A DNA stretch of 64,000 bases from Halobacterium sp. CBA1132 (GTDB taxonomy: Archaea; Halobacteriota; Halobacteria; Halobacteriales; Halobacteriaceae): the NCBI RefSeq assembly GCF_001485535.1, contig NZ_BCMZ01000001.1:2294001-2358000 (forward strand). The letters run 5' to 3'. Positions 1 to 9,501 of the stretch are shown piece after piece. Under the pieces are notes generated by a model, which worked only from the letters and a program-made list of their open reading frames with translations, was not told where the DNA came from and did not search any database. A program made the position numbers and the translations under genes. How positions within the stretch are numbered: position 1 is the stretch's first letter; each line of letters begins with the position of its first letter.

Positions 1-2
1 GT

Positions 3-1283
3 CTACGATGTGACCTGTTCTCGCGGTGCGAAGCAGCCGCTCTCTGAATCGAACAGGTACGTCGATGGCTGTGCCAACCAGCCGTTACTCCTATTCACCG
101 ACAGATTCGGTGAACTCGGAGATACTTTCTGTCGAATGTTCTCAGCACCGTTCACGTCCGCGTTCGCCACCGTCTCGCACTCGTCACAGACGTACAACCC
201 GCGCTCCACACGGTTCGCGCTACGCTTCCGACCACAGTACGAACACGACTTCGATGTATCACGCTCCGATACCTGCTCGACCGTGATGCCTTCCATCTCG
301 GCTTTGTACTCAAGCATCGAGGTGAAGCGGTCGAACGCCCACGAGTGCAGGTCGAGGTTTCCGTGCTTGTCCCAGTTCTTTGACTCGCCGTTCTCCTCAT
401 CCTCGCGGATGTCGGAGAGGTCGCCCACCACGATCGTTCCCACACCTTTGTCTACGCACCGTTCGACGATGTGCTTGGAGAGGGTGTGGCAGTAGTGGGT
501 GCGCCGAGCCGACTTCTTCTGGTTCAACCGCGTGGCCTGCTCGGAATCGGAGTCATCACAGCGAGCGATGCGTTTGTTGAAGTAGTAGTCGTCCTGCTTC
601 AAACAGTTCAGCGGGTACAGTTCGCTGTGACCGTCCTCGTAGGCGAGCGCGGCGAAGTTGTTGATACCGAGGTCAACACCCACGGTTTTCTCACCGGGTG
701 CTTCAGAAACCTCGATTTCGACCTTGCACACGAAGTGCAACTCCCACTCGTCACTAGTCCAGACGACTCTGGCTTGTTGGACGTTCTCCACGGTGGAGAG
801 GTCAACATCGGGGCGGGTCTGGTACTCGCAGAGGATGAAGTCCGACCAATACTCCTTGAGGTTCGAGCCTTTGCTAAGTCGGACTCTCCCGTACTCGGTG
901 TCGAGTTTGAAGCCTTTCTGCTTGAACGTGACCGTGCTTCGCGGGTGTTCGTCACCGTGTTTGCGGTAGCCGGGCGGGTTCGCCCGTGTATCTCCGTTGC
1001 GTCGTTTGGTGTACCAGCCGTTGAACGCCTCAGCGAGTTCTTGAAGGACTCGCTGACTTGACTGAGAATGCAGGTCATCATAACGTTCGTGGCTCTTGAG
1101 GTACGCGGTGAGTTCGGTGTGACTGGGAATGTGGCCGATTTCACTCCACACACGGTCGCAGACCCACCGCCCAACGTTCCAGAGTTTCGAGGCTGAGAAC
1201 CCGAGGGCGTCAAGGTCGTCTTGCACCTGTTGCTGGTTCCGTATGGAAGCAGTGTAGGTACGGGTGACGACCTGTTTCGCCAT
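3..1283 (-). CDS. tnpB: TnpB, RNA-guided nuclease of an IS200/IS605 (IS1341-type) element
   Basis: 426-residue complete TnpB. The RuvC-like nuclease is visible as GVDLGINN (RuvC-I Asp near residue 204), VVGDLSDIRE (RuvC-II region) and ANADVNGAENI (RuvC-III Asp). A zinc ribbon CSYCGRK...CDEC lies between the last two. The N-terminal half is the helical and wedge region. TnpB proteins are guided by an omega-RNA transcribed from the element's 3' end and promote element retention; that end would lie beyond base 1. No tnpA lies beside it, so the element would need a transposase in trans. All nuclease residues appear intact, so it is probably active. The ATG at 1283 is used. Confidence 0.93.
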   Translation of the reverse strand: MAKQVVTRTYTASIRNQQQVQDDLDALGFSASKLWNVGRWVCDRVWSEIGHIPSHTELTAYLKSHERYDDLHSQSSQRVLQELAEAFNGWYTKRRNGDTRANPPGYRKHGDEHPRSTVTFKQKGFKLDTEYGRVRLSKGSNLKEYWSDFILCEYQTRPDVDLSTVENVQQARVVWTSDEWELHFVCKVEIEVSEAPGEKTVGVDLGINNFAALAYEDGHSELYPLNCLKQDDYYFNKRIARCDDSDSEQATRLNQKKSARRTHYCHTLSKHIVERCVDKGVGTIVVGDLSDIREDEENGESKNWDKHGNLDLHSWAFDRFTSMLEYKAEMEGITVEQVSERDTSKSCSYCGRKRSANRVERGLYVCDECETVANADVNGAENIRQKVSPSSPNLSVNRSNGWLAQPSTYLFDSESGCFAPREQVTS

Positions 1284-1388
1284 ACGTAACCTATGTTGTC
1301 AAACTTACTTGAAGGTGTGGATGACGCAACGTGGAATATCCTGCCGTGCAATCGAACGGTGAATTGTGTAGTCGATTGTCGGATTCAT

Positions 1389-1408
1389 CCCCGCCCTGAA
1401 GGGCGAGG
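1389..1408. repeat. short hairpin upstream of tnpB, possible element end
   Basis: CGCCCT-GA-AGGGCG inverted repeat, flanked by CC and AGG, about 105 bases before the tnpB start. Read on the tnpB strand it is a GC-rich stem with a UUCA-type loop followed by GGGGATGAAT. IS200/IS605 elements carry subterminal hairpins of this kind, so this is probably the left end. The motif also resembles the omega-RNA 3' stem usually found downstream of tnpB, so which end it is remains unclear. Confidence 0.5.
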
Positions 1409-1487
1409 CTTTCTCCTTGCACTTCCGTAACCCGGGGGCGACTGTACAACCGATTACCCTTTGAGGTGCGAGCGAGACGGGTACGCC

Positions 1488-4400
1488 ATGAGCCGATTCG
1501 CCGACGTACCCGACCAGTACGACCCCGAGGACGTCGAGGACCGGGTGTTCGACTACTGGGACGACGTCGACGCGTACGAGCAGACCAAGCAACACCGAGC
1601 GGACGGCGAGGACTTCTTCTTCGTGGACGGCCCGCCGTACACGTCGGGCGCCGCGCACATGGGGACGACGTGGAACAAGACGCTGAAGGACGCCTACATC
1701 CGCTACCACCGGATGCGGGGCTACGACGTCACCGACCGCCCGGGCTACGACATGCACGGCCTCCCCATCGAGACGAAAGTCGAGGAAGAGCTGGGCTTCG
1801 AGTCGAAGAAGGACATCGAGGAGTACGGCGAACAGAACTTCATCGACGCCTGCAAGGAGTTCGCCGACCGGAATCTGGAGGGACTGCAGTCGGACTTCCA
1901 GAGCTTCGGCGTCTGGATGGACTGGGAGAACCCCTACAAGACCGTCGACCCGTCGTACATGGAGTCGGCGTGGTGGGCGTTCGACCGCGTCCACGAGCGC
2001 GACCTCGTCGAGCGCGGGAAGCGCTCCATCAGTCAGTGTCCGCGTTGCGAGACCGCCATCGCGAACAACGAAGTGGAGTACGACGACGTCGAGGACCCCT
2101 CCATCTACGTGACCTTCGACCTCGACGACCGCGAGGGGTCGCTGGTCGTGTGGACGACGACGCCGTGGACGATTCCCGCCAACGAGTACGTCGCCGTCGA
2201 CGAGGACGGCGACTACCAGCAGGTTCGCGCGACGAAGGACGGCGAAGAGCGCGTGCTCTACGTCGCCGAGGAGTGCGTCGAGGACGTGCTACGAGCGGGC
2301 GGCTACGACGACTACGACGTCGAACAGTCGTTCACGGGCAGCCACATGCTCGGCTGGTCGTACACGCCGCCGCTGGCCGACGAGGTGCCCGCGAACCCCG
2401 TGGGCGCCGACGGCACGCACGAGGTCTACCACGGCGACTGGGTGGAGGCCGACCGCACGGGCCTCGTTCACTCCGCGCCCGGCCACGGTGAGGAGGACTT
2501 CGACCGCGGCGAGGAACTCGGCCTGCCGGTGTTCTGTCCGGTCGGCGAGGACGGCGTCTACACTGCGGAAGGCGGTAAGTACGAGGGCGAGTTCGTCCGG
2601 GACGCCAACGAGGGAATTATCGACGACCTCGCAGGGAAGGGCGCGCTGCTCGCCGAGGAGACCGTATCTCACTCCTACGGGCACTGCTGGCGCTGCGACA
2701 CGGGCATCATCCAGATTGTCACCGACCAGTGGTTCATCACCATCACCGACGTCAAGGACGAACTGCTGGAGAACATGGACGAGTCCGAGTGGCACCCGCA
2801 GTGGGCGCGGGACAACCGCTTCCGCGACTTCGTCGAGGACGCGCCGGACTGGAACGTCAGCCGGCAGCGCTACTGGGGCATTCCCGTCCCTATCTGGACG
2901 CCCGAGAGCGACTGGAGCGGCGATGTCGACGACGTGCTCGTCGTCGGCACGCGCGAGGAACTCGCGGAACTCGCCGACCAAGACATCGACCCCGAGACGG
3001 TCGACCTCCACAAGGACACTGTCGACGACATCACCATCACCGTCGACGGTACGACGTACACGCGCGTCCCGGACGTCTTCGACGTCTGGCTGGACTCGTC
3101 GGTGGCGTCGTGGGGCACCCTGAACTACCCCGAGCAGGAGGACGACTTCGAGGAGCTGTGGCCCGCGGACCTCATCATGGAAGCCCACGACCAGACCCGC
3201 GGCTGGTTCTGGTCGCAACTCGGCATGGGCACGGCGGCGATGGGGGAAGTGCCCTACGACGAGGTGCTCATGCACGGGTACGCGAACATGCCCGACGGCC
3301 GCGGGATGTCCAAGTCGAAGGGCATCACCATCGAGCCCAACGAGGTCATCGAGGAGTACGGCGCCGACCCGATGCGGCTGTTCTTGCTGTCGGTGAGCCC
3401 GCAGGGCCAAGACATGCGGTTCTCGTGGGAGGAGACCGAGAACATGCAGCGGGACCTCAACATTCTCTGGAACGTGTTCCGGTTCCCGCGGCCGTACATG
3501 GCGATGGACGACTTCGACGCGAACGTCCCCGAGCCGTTCGGCGGTGAGAACGCGGGCGTGTCCGTCGACGACGTCTCCCTGGAGACGGTCGACGAGTGGC
3601 TGCTCTCGACGCTCCAGCGCGTCAAGGGCGACGCGACCGACCACTGGGAGGACTTCCAGCAGCACAAGGCCCTCGACGAGATTCTGGAGTTCGTCACGGG
3701 CGACCTCTCCCGGTACTACGTGCAGGTCGTCCGCGAGCGCATGTGGGAGGAGGGCGACTCCGAGTCGAAGACCGCGGCCTACGCCACGCTCCAGCGCGCG
3801 CTGCTGGAAGTCACCGCGATGCTGGCGCCGTACGCACCGCTCGTGACGGACGAGCTCTACCAGCACCTCACGGCCGAGGACGCCTACGACACCGTCCACA
3901 TGTGCGACTGGCCCGAGGTCGAGGAGCGCTACCGCCAGCCCGCGCTCGAAGACGACGTGGCGGCGCTGCGGGACATCGAGGAAGCCGGCAGCCACGCCCG
4001 CCAGCAGGCGGGTCGGAAGCTCCGCTGGCCGGTGACGCGCATCGTCGTGGACGCCGACGACGACCGCGTCGCGAGCGCCGTCCGCGAACACTCCGACCTG
4101 CTCACCGACCGCCTGAACGCGCGCCGCGTCGAAGTCGTCGACGAGGGCGAGAGCTGGGGCGAACTGGCGTTCAGCGCGCGCGCCGACATGAGCGTGCTCG
4201 GCCCCGCGTTCGGCGACGACGCCGGCGAGGTCATGCAGGCGCTCAACGACGCGCACGTCGAGTCCGCGGACCTCGACGCGCTCGCCGAGCAGGTCAGCGA
4301 GGACCTCGGCCGCGACGTGGAACTCACCCCGGAGATGGTCGAGTTCGTCGAGGAGGCGCCCGAGCACGTCGCCGGCGCCGACTTCGAGGGGGTCTTCGCG

Positions 4401-4742
4401 AGCGCTGCGAGCGAAGGCTCGTCGGACGAGCAAAGCGAGTCCTACGGTGGGACGGTCTACGTCGACACCGAACTCGACGAGGACGTCGAGAGCGAGGGGT
4501 ACGCCCGCGAGGTCATCCGGCGCGTCCAGGAGATGCGCAAGGACCTCGACCTCGCGATGGACGCCGAGATTCGCCTCGACGTCGTGGTGTTCGACGACCG
4601 CGTCGCGCGGCTGGTCTCCGAGCACGAAGACCTCATCGAGGAGGAGACCCGCGCTCGCGAACTCGGCGAAGTCGAGGACGGCTACCGCGAGGAGTGGGAC
4701 GTCGAGGGCACGAAGCTCGCGCTCGAAATAGAGGAGCTGTAG
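1488..4742 (+). CDS. ileS: isoleucyl-tRNA synthetase
   Basis: Charges tRNA-Ile with isoleucine and edits valine. It is a class I synthetase of 1084 residues from the ATG at 1488; the in-frame TTG at 1461 is less likely. The HIGH-type motif is PPYTSGAAHMGT (near residue 58) and the KMSKS motif is GRGMSKSKG (near residue 607). Between them lies the CP1 editing insert, with TTPWTIPAN and the DVWLDSS and DQTRGWFWSQL segments. The C-terminus is the anticodon-binding helical domain plus the archaeal extension. A short low-complexity stretch (SSDEQSES, near residue 980) coincides with a palindromic DNA insert also seen in another gene of the window. It stands alone, convergent with prs. Confidence 0.97.
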   Translation: MSRFADVPDQYDPEDVEDRVFDYWDDVDAYEQTKQHRADGEDFFFVDGPPYTSGAAHMGTTWNKTLKDAYIRYHRMRGYDVTDRPGYDMHGLPIETKVEEELGFESKKDIEEYGEQNFIDACKEFADRNLEGLQSDFQSFGVWMDWENPYKTVDPSYMESAWWAFDRVHERDLVERGKRSISQCPRCETAIANNEVEYDDVEDPSIYVTFDLDDREGSLVVWTTTPWTIPANEYVAVDEDGDYQQVRATKDGEERVLYVAEECVEDVLRAGGYDDYDVEQSFTGSHMLGWSYTPPLADEVPANPVGADGTHEVYHGDWVEADRTGLVHSAPGHGEEDFDRGEELGLPVFCPVGEDGVYTAEGGKYEGEFVRDANEGIIDDLAGKGALLAEETVSHSYGHCWRCDTGIIQIVTDQWFITITDVKDELLENMDESEWHPQWARDNRFRDFVEDAPDWNVSRQRYWGIPVPIWTPESDWSGDVDDVLVVGTREELAELADQDIDPETVDLHKDTVDDITITVDGTTYTRVPDVFDVWLDSSVASWGTLNYPEQEDDFEELWPADLIMEAHDQTRGWFWSQLGMGTAAMGEVPYDEVLMHGYANMPDGRGMSKSKGITIEPNEVIEEYGADPMRLFLLSVSPQGQDMRFSWEETENMQRDLNILWNVFRFPRPYMAMDDFDANVPEPFGGENAGVSVDDVSLETVDEWLLSTLQRVKGDATDHWEDFQQHKALDEILEFVTGDLSRYYVQVVRERMWEEGDSESKTAAYATLQRALLEVTAMLAPYAPLVTDELYQHLTAEDAYDTVHMCDWPEVEERYRQPALEDDVAALRDIEEAGSHARQQAGRKLRWPVTRIVVDADDDRVASAVREHSDLLTDRLNARRVEVVDEGESWGELAFSARADMSVLGPAFGDDAGEVMQALNDAHVESADLDALAEQVSEDLGRDVELTPEMVEFVEEAPEHVAGADFEGVFASAASEGSSDEQSESYGGTVYVDTELDEDVESEGYAREVIRRVQEMRKDLDLAMDAEIRLDVVVFDDRVARLVSEHEDLIEEETRARELGEVEDGYREEWDVEGTKLALEIEEL
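4424..4442. repeat. 19-bp palindrome-like motif, copy 1 (inside ileS)
   Basis: GGACGAGCAAAGCGAGTCC, identical to 47524-47542 in an unrelated gene. It sits next to a GCTCGTC-G-GACGAGC hairpin (about 4417-4431) and encodes the DEQSES stretch in frame. Confidence 0.85.
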
Positions 4743-4784
4743 GCCGCGAGCGCGAACGAACGACTATTTTCGGGGAAGGAGCGG

Positions 4785-5633
4785 TTACAGCGACTGCAGC
4801 GTCTCCGCGACGGCGGGCGCGGCGCTCACGGTGGAGACGGCGCGCTCGATGGTGTCGGTGCCGTAGACGGCCTCGACGCCGGCGTTCGCGAGCTTGAGGC
4901 GGGCGTTCCCGGCGAGCAGCGGGTGGACGCAGGTGACGTAGACGCGCGCGGGGTCGTCGAGTTCGCCGACGGCTTCGCTCATCGTGGAGCCGGTCGCGAT
5001 GATGTCGTCGACGACGACGACGTCGCGGCCGGAGACGTCGACATCGCTGGGCGTGACCGTGACCTCGCTGCCGGAGTGGCGGTGTTTCTCGAAGTGGTCG
5101 GTGTCGCCCGTGCCGTAGCCGTCCCGGACGGACTCCGCGAGGCCGACGGCGCCCTCGTCGGGCGCGAGGAAGACCGGGTCCGCGAGGTCCGCGGGCAGCG
5201 GGTTCGCGAGGCGCGCGGACGCGTCCACGGCACTCGCGGGGACGTCGAAGAAGCCGAGGACGCGGCGCTCGTGCGGGCAGACCGTAATCACGCGGTCGGT
5301 GCCCGTGGAGATGGCGCGCGCCATCGCGCGCGCCGAGACGGGTTCGCCGGGTTCGAACGCCTCGTCCTGCCGGGCGTACCCCATGTAGGGAATGACGGTG
5401 ACGATTTCGTCGGCGCCGGCCTCGCGGGCGGCGTCCTGCAACTGGAGGAGTTCGACGTGCGCGTCGCTGGAGACGGTGGAGGCGACGGCGACGGCGCGAC
5501 CGTCGACGGGTGGGACGCGGACGACGTGCTCGCCGTCCGGGAACGACTCGTACTCGACGCGCGCGAGGTCGTCGCCGAGCTCCGCCGCGAGCGCCGCGGC
5601 GAGCTGCTGGGTCGCGGACCCGCTGAGTATCAT
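4785..5633 (-). CDS. prs: ribose-phosphate pyrophosphokinase
   Basis: Makes PRPP from ribose 5-phosphate and ATP for nucleotide, histidine and tryptophan synthesis. 282 residues, the short archaeal form. Visible features are FPDGEHVVRVP near residue 30, the conserved PYMGYARQDEAFEPGEPVSA block (residues 103-122) and the PRPP-binding loop VVVVDDIIATGSTMSEA near residue 215. It converges with ileS, with only about 40 bases between the stops. The cytoplasmic PRPP it makes is also the substrate of upp later in the window. Confidence 0.96.
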   Translation of the reverse strand: MILSGSATQQLAAALAAELGDDLARVEYESFPDGEHVVRVPPVDGRAVAVASTVSSDAHVELLQLQDAAREAGADEIVTVIPYMGYARQDEAFEPGEPVSARAMARAISTGTDRVITVCPHERRVLGFFDVPASAVDASARLANPLPADLADPVFLAPDEGAVGLAESVRDGYGTGDTDHFEKHRHSGSEVTVTPSDVDVSGRDVVVVDDIIATGSTMSEAVGELDDPARVYVTCVHPLLAGNARLKLANAGVEAVYGTDTIERAVSTVSAAPAVAETLQSL

Positions 5634-5658
5634 ACCAGACGCGAGGCCTGCCGGCGGC

Positions 5659-6495
5659 TTACGCGTTTCCCTCGGCGACGACGGCGAGCGCGGACGCCGC
5701 GCGGAGCCCGAGGCTACGGTGTCGGAAGCCGTCCCCGGCGTCGGCGGCGAGCGCGCCGTCGGCGGTGAGGACGACGACGGCGTCGGTCGCGTACGCTACG
5801 TCGACGACCGACTGCTGGACGGGAAGGTCGCGGCTGGTCCACTCGCCGGCGTCGTCGCCTGGAGCGTGTTCGTAGAGCGCGTCGGCGGTCGCAGCGTGGG
5901 CGCGTCCGAGTTCCCCCGCGTCCGCGGTCACGGGGTCGCTGGTGGCAACCTCGAAGGCGCCGTCGACGGCGTGCATCCAGCCCGCACCGAGCCGGAAGAG
6001 GCCGTCGGGCGTCGCGGCCAGCGGGACGCCCGCGGCCGCTACGTCCCGGGCGTCGTCGAGTCCGACCGCGGAGAGGCCGTCGTCGGTGAGGCGGTGGACG
6101 CCGTCGGCGGCGGCGACGAGGTCCGCGTCGAGCGCGCGAACGTCGGCGTCGACACTGGCGACGGTCGTCCACTCACCGTCCCCGTAGCGCGCGAGCCGGC
6201 CGTCTTCGCCAGCCGCGAGCACGTCGCCGTCGAGGTCCGTGACCGCGATAGCGGGCCCGAACCCGGTCGCCTCGAAGCCGTCGTCGTCCCCGACGAGCAC
6301 GTCCTCGGTGGTCGCGGCCGCGATGCCGCGCTCGGTCGCTGCGACGTCGCGGGCCGTACAGCGCTCGACGAGACTGAATTCGCCGATTTTGTCCTGCGAG
6401 ACGCGCGCGACGGCGACGCCGAGTTCGGCGGCGACGTACGCGTCGACGGTCTCGGACTGGTCGGTGTAGACGCGCTTCTCGCGGATAGTCGGCAT
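5659..6495 (-). CDS. HVO_0234-like beta-propeller protein
   Basis: 278-residue cytoplasmic protein of the haloarchaeal HVO_0234 family. The sequence is a run of short beta-rich repeats with recurring patterns such as DLDGDVLAAGEDGRLARY and LAATPDGLFRLGAGW, as in a WD/Kelch-like propeller. There is no signal peptide, membrane span or catalytic motif. The neighbour prs lies 25 bases downstream in the same direction, so the two are probably co-transcribed. The function is unknown. Confidence 0.75.
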   Translation of the reverse strand: MPTIREKRVYTDQSETVDAYVAAELGVAVARVSQDKIGEFSLVERCTARDVAATERGIAAATTEDVLVGDDDGFEATGFGPAIAVTDLDGDVLAAGEDGRLARYGDGEWTTVASVDADVRALDADLVAAADGVHRLTDDGLSAVGLDDARDVAAAGVPLAATPDGLFRLGAGWMHAVDGAFEVATSDPVTADAGELGRAHAATADALYEHAPGDDAGEWTSRDLPVQQSVVDVAYATDAVVVLTADGALAADAGDGFRHRSLGLRAASALAVVAEGNA

Positions 6496-6584
6496 ACCTG
6501 AACGCGTCTCGCGGGACAGCGTTAGCGTTGCGGTTGCGTCGCGCGCCGCGAAAAGCCTTTAGCGTGGCTGCCGTATGGCGGCGC

Positions 6585-6947
6585 ATGCGACGGCGGTCGG
6601 TGCTCGCAGCGGCGGCCGCGCTGGCCGCTGGTGGCGGCTGTCTGGACGTGGTCGGTGAGAATCCGGTAGAGGTGCGCGCGCGGCGCGCCAGCGACAGCGC
6701 CGCGGAGAACGCCACCGCCTGCACGCTGTCCGCGTCGTTCGTGGAATCCCACTCAGCCTTAGAGCGCGTGCTGAAATCCGCGACGACAGCTCCCGACGGC
6801 GAGTGGATAGTGACGGACGTCGACCGGAAGACCGGCGACGCGCTCGCGGCGGCGCTGCGTGAGCGCTGCGGGCGGGGCGACGCCGTCTACCGGTACGACG
6901 GCGACGCGTACCGGGTGCGCGTCGAGGAGACCGACGACAACGGGTAG
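6585..6947 (+). CDS. small Tat/lipoprotein-like secreted protein
   Basis: 120 residues starting MRRRSVLAAAAALAAGGGCLD, a twin-arginine-style signal followed by a lipobox-like GGC at residue 19. This suggests a lipid-anchored exported protein with a small domain of about 100 residues. The ATG at 6585 is chosen over the upstream in-frame ATG at 6528 because the signal peptide begins there and a TTTA-rich box lies about 27 bases upstream. Two further cysteines (TACTLSA and RCGRG) could pair. The family was not recognised. Confidence 0.72.
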   Translation: MRRRSVLAAAAALAAGGGCLDVVGENPVEVRARRASDSAAENATACTLSASFVESHSALERVLKSATTAPDGEWIVTDVDRKTGDALAAALRERCGRGDAVYRYDGDAYRVRVEETDDNG

Positions 6948-7006
6948 AACCGGAACAGTTCGGCCAGTTCGGAAGCGATTAGGCGCGGGCGGCCGCAGGA
7001 ACGCAC

Positions 7007-8371
7007 ATGAAAGTGTTCGGGTCCAGCGGCACCCGGGGCGTGGCGAACGAGGAGCTCACTCCCGGGTTCGTGCAGGGGGTGGCGAAGGCCGCGGGGTCGG
7101 TGTGGCGGACCGACCGCGTGGCCGTCGCGCGCGACACGCGAACGACCGGCGGGATGCTCGTGAACGCCGCGACCGCCGGCCTCCAGAGCGTCGGCGTCGA
7201 CGTCGACCGACTGGGCGTGGTGCCGACGCCCGGCCTGCAGGCGTACGCCGAGCGCGAGGGCGTGCCCGCGGTGATGGTGACCGCGAGCCACAACCCCGCG
7301 GAGTACAACGGCGTCAAACTCGTCGGCGCGGACGGCGTGGAACTGCCGGTCGACGACCTCGAACGCATCGAGCGGAAGTTCCTCACCGAGCAGTTCGACG
7401 AGGTAGCGTGGAACGCCGTCGGCGACGACGTGGACGTCGCGTCCGCGCGCCGCCAGTACGTCGAACAGCTGCTGGACGCCGTCGACCGCGAGGCCATCGC
7501 AGCGGCGGACCTCACGGTCGCGCTCGACCCCGGCCACGGCGCGGGCGCGCTCACCAGCCCCGAGTTCTACCGGCGCCTCGGCTGCAAGGTCGTCACCGTG
7601 AACGGCCAGCCGGACGGCCACTTCCCGGGCCGAGACCCCGAGCCGGTCGCGGAGAACCTCGACGACCTCGGCGGCCTCGTGCGGGCGACCGACGCCGACG
7701 TCGGCATCGCCCACGACGGCGACGCCGACCGCGCCATCTTCTTCGACGAACACGGCGACTACATCGAGGGCGACGCGACGCTGGCGGCGCTCGCGGAGGC
7801 CGAACTCGACGACAGCGATACCACTGTCTCTGCGGTGAACGTCAGCCAGCGCCTCGTGGACGTCTGCGAGCGCACGGGCGCGGACCTCGAACTCACGCCC
7901 ATCGGCTCCACTCAGATTATGACGCGCATCCGCCAACTGGAGTCGGAGGGCGAGACGGTGCCGGTCGCCGGCGAGGGCAACGGCGGGGTCATCTTCCCGG
8001 GCTACCGGATGACCCGCGACGGCGCGTACACGGGCGCTCGCTTCCTCGAACTGCTCGCCGACAGCGCGGCCAGCGAGGTCGTCGCGCCGTACAGCGACTA
8101 CCACAACGTCCGCGTCAACGTCGGCTACGAGAACGACGCCGAGCGCGAGGCGCTGCTCGGCGCGGCCGAAGAACAGGCGTTGGACGCCGACGCCGAACGC
8201 ACCACCATCGACGGCTACCGCCTCGACTACGGCGACGCGTGGGTGCTTGCACGCCCGTCGGGTACGGAGCCGGTCGTCCGCATCTACGCGGAAGCCACCA
8301 GCGAGGAGCGCGCGGGCTCGCTCGCCGACGAGTTCGCCGCCGCGCTCCGCGCCGCGAAAGCCGGCGTCTAG
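7007..8371 (+). CDS. glmM: phosphoglucosamine mutase / phosphohexomutase
   Basis: 454-residue alpha-D-phosphohexomutase, likely interconverting glucosamine 6- and 1-phosphate for UDP-GlcNAc and surface glycans. The active-site serine is in TASHNPAEYNG (near residue 93). The Mg-binding loop is HDGDADRA (near residue 240), and the C-terminal phosphate loop is RPSGTEPVVRIY (near residue 422). The start MKVFGSSGTRGV is typical. Phosphoglucomutase or phosphomannomutase activity cannot be excluded from sequence, as archaeal members are hard to separate. The stop overlaps the convergent next gene by 4 bases. Confidence 0.88.
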   Translation: MKVFGSSGTRGVANEELTPGFVQGVAKAAGSVWRTDRVAVARDTRTTGGMLVNAATAGLQSVGVDVDRLGVVPTPGLQAYAEREGVPAVMVTASHNPAEYNGVKLVGADGVELPVDDLERIERKFLTEQFDEVAWNAVGDDVDVASARRQYVEQLLDAVDREAIAAADLTVALDPGHGAGALTSPEFYRRLGCKVVTVNGQPDGHFPGRDPEPVAENLDDLGGLVRATDADVGIAHDGDADRAIFFDEHGDYIEGDATLAALAEAELDDSDTTVSAVNVSQRLVDVCERTGADLELTPIGSTQIMTRIRQLESEGETVPVAGEGNGGVIFPGYRMTRDGAYTGARFLELLADSAASEVVAPYSDYHNVRVNVGYENDAEREALLGAAEEQALDADAERTTIDGYRLDYGDAWVLARPSGTEPVVRIYAEATSEERAGSLADEFAAALRAAKAGV

Positions 8372-9501
8372 AGCCGGTCGAGAGCGTCCCGGAGTTCCCG
8401 TTCGGCCTCGCGGGCGGCCGCGAGGTCGTCGGCGACACCGGACTCGATACGCTGTTTCTCCGCGTCCGTGAGTTCGTGTTCGGCGACTGCTGCGGTACGC
8501 AGGCGCTGGTAGTTGTCGTCGCGAACCCGACGCCGGACGTCGTGCAGCGCCGCGAGCGCGTCGTCGTCGGCGAACCGGTCGACGACCGAGACGAGTTCCT
8601 CCAGCCGGTACTGGAGGTCGTCGGCGGGGCCGGGCGGCCAGTCGACGGTCAGCGGGCCGGCGTCCAGTCGGTCGAGGTACGTGCGGTTACCGCCGACCGC
8701 GCGCTTCAGCGCGCGCGGCGCGTCGACGTAGTGGTCGAGTTTCGACGGCGAGTACTCCGCGTACTCCAGCAGTTCGGAGAGCGGTTCCGCGCCCGCGTCG
8801 CGGTCCGCGACGAACGCCGCGAGGTCGTCGGGCACGGGGTCGAAGCCAACGAGCGGGTACGCCTGCGCGGTCTCGACGAATCCGAGCACGTCCCGGGCCG
8901 GCGCGGAGTCCCGGAACGACCCGAACGCGGCGCGAACGCGCTCGTTGTACGTCTCGATTGGGTCGCGCAGCGTCGCCACGGGCGCGTCGAGGTCAGCGTC
9001 GCCGAGGCGCTGGAGGCGCTCCAGTTGCTCGACCTCCGCCGCGTACTCGTCGGCGCGCGCCTCCACGCGCGTCCGCGTGTCGGCGTACGCCGCCCGAGCG
9101 TCTTCGAGGTCGTCCAGTCGGCCCGCGAGCGAGCGGGCGTCCGCGAGTCTGTCGCGGGCCTCCGCGAAGTCCGCCTCGGAGAGCCGGCGCTTCTTGAATA
9201 GGTCCAGCAGCGACTCGAAGGCGTCGCGCTCGGGGAGGTCCTCGTCGAGCGATTCGACGAACGCCACGAGGTCGTCCTGGAAGTCGATGTACGACTTGAA
9301 GTCACCCGTGCCGGTGGCGTCGGCCTCGTACTGGTCGAAGAGGCGTTCGAGGCCGTCGAGCGCGTCCTGCAGGCTCCGGAGTCGCGCCTTCCCGACGTCC
9401 TCGACCGCGTCGCGGGCGTCGTCGCGGGCGTCGTGCGCGGCTTCGAGGTCGGCGACGAGGCCGGACGGGTCGCTCGTGTGGGCGGCCTGCGCGTCGGACA
9501 T
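8368..9501 (-). CDS. coiled-coil protein, probably DUF7118 family
   Basis: 377-residue, highly charged protein made mostly of predicted long helices rich in Asp, Glu, Arg, Ala and Leu (for example residues 15-60, 100-190 and 330-377). It has no signal peptide, membrane segment or catalytic motif. It resembles the haloarchaeal DUF7118 family. It is monocistronic and convergent with glmM. Coiled-coil architecture suggests a structural or nucleoid/SMC-like accessory role, but that is only inference. Confidence 0.7.
   Translation of the reverse strand: MSDAQAAHTSDPSGLVADLEAAHDARDDARDAVEDVGKARLRSLQDALDGLERLFDQYEADATGTGDFKSYIDFQDDLVAFVESLDEDLPERDAFESLLDLFKKRRLSEADFAEARDRLADARSLAGRLDDLEDARAAYADTRTRVEARADEYAAEVEQLERLQRLGDADLDAPVATLRDPIETYNERVRAAFGSFRDSAPARDVLGFVETAQAYPLVGFDPVPDDLAAFVADRDAGAEPLSELLEYAEYSPSKLDHYVDAPRALKRAVGGNRTYLDRLDAGPLTVDWPPGPADDLQYRLEELVSVVDRFADDDALAALHDVRRRVRDDNYQRLRTAAVAEHELTDAEKQRIESGVADDLAAAREAERELRDALDRL

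Noticed and set aside
2289-4625. 778-codon open frame on the minus strand inside ileS
   Set aside because: It is the GC-rich shadow of the strongly supported ileS gene, with no family resemblance.
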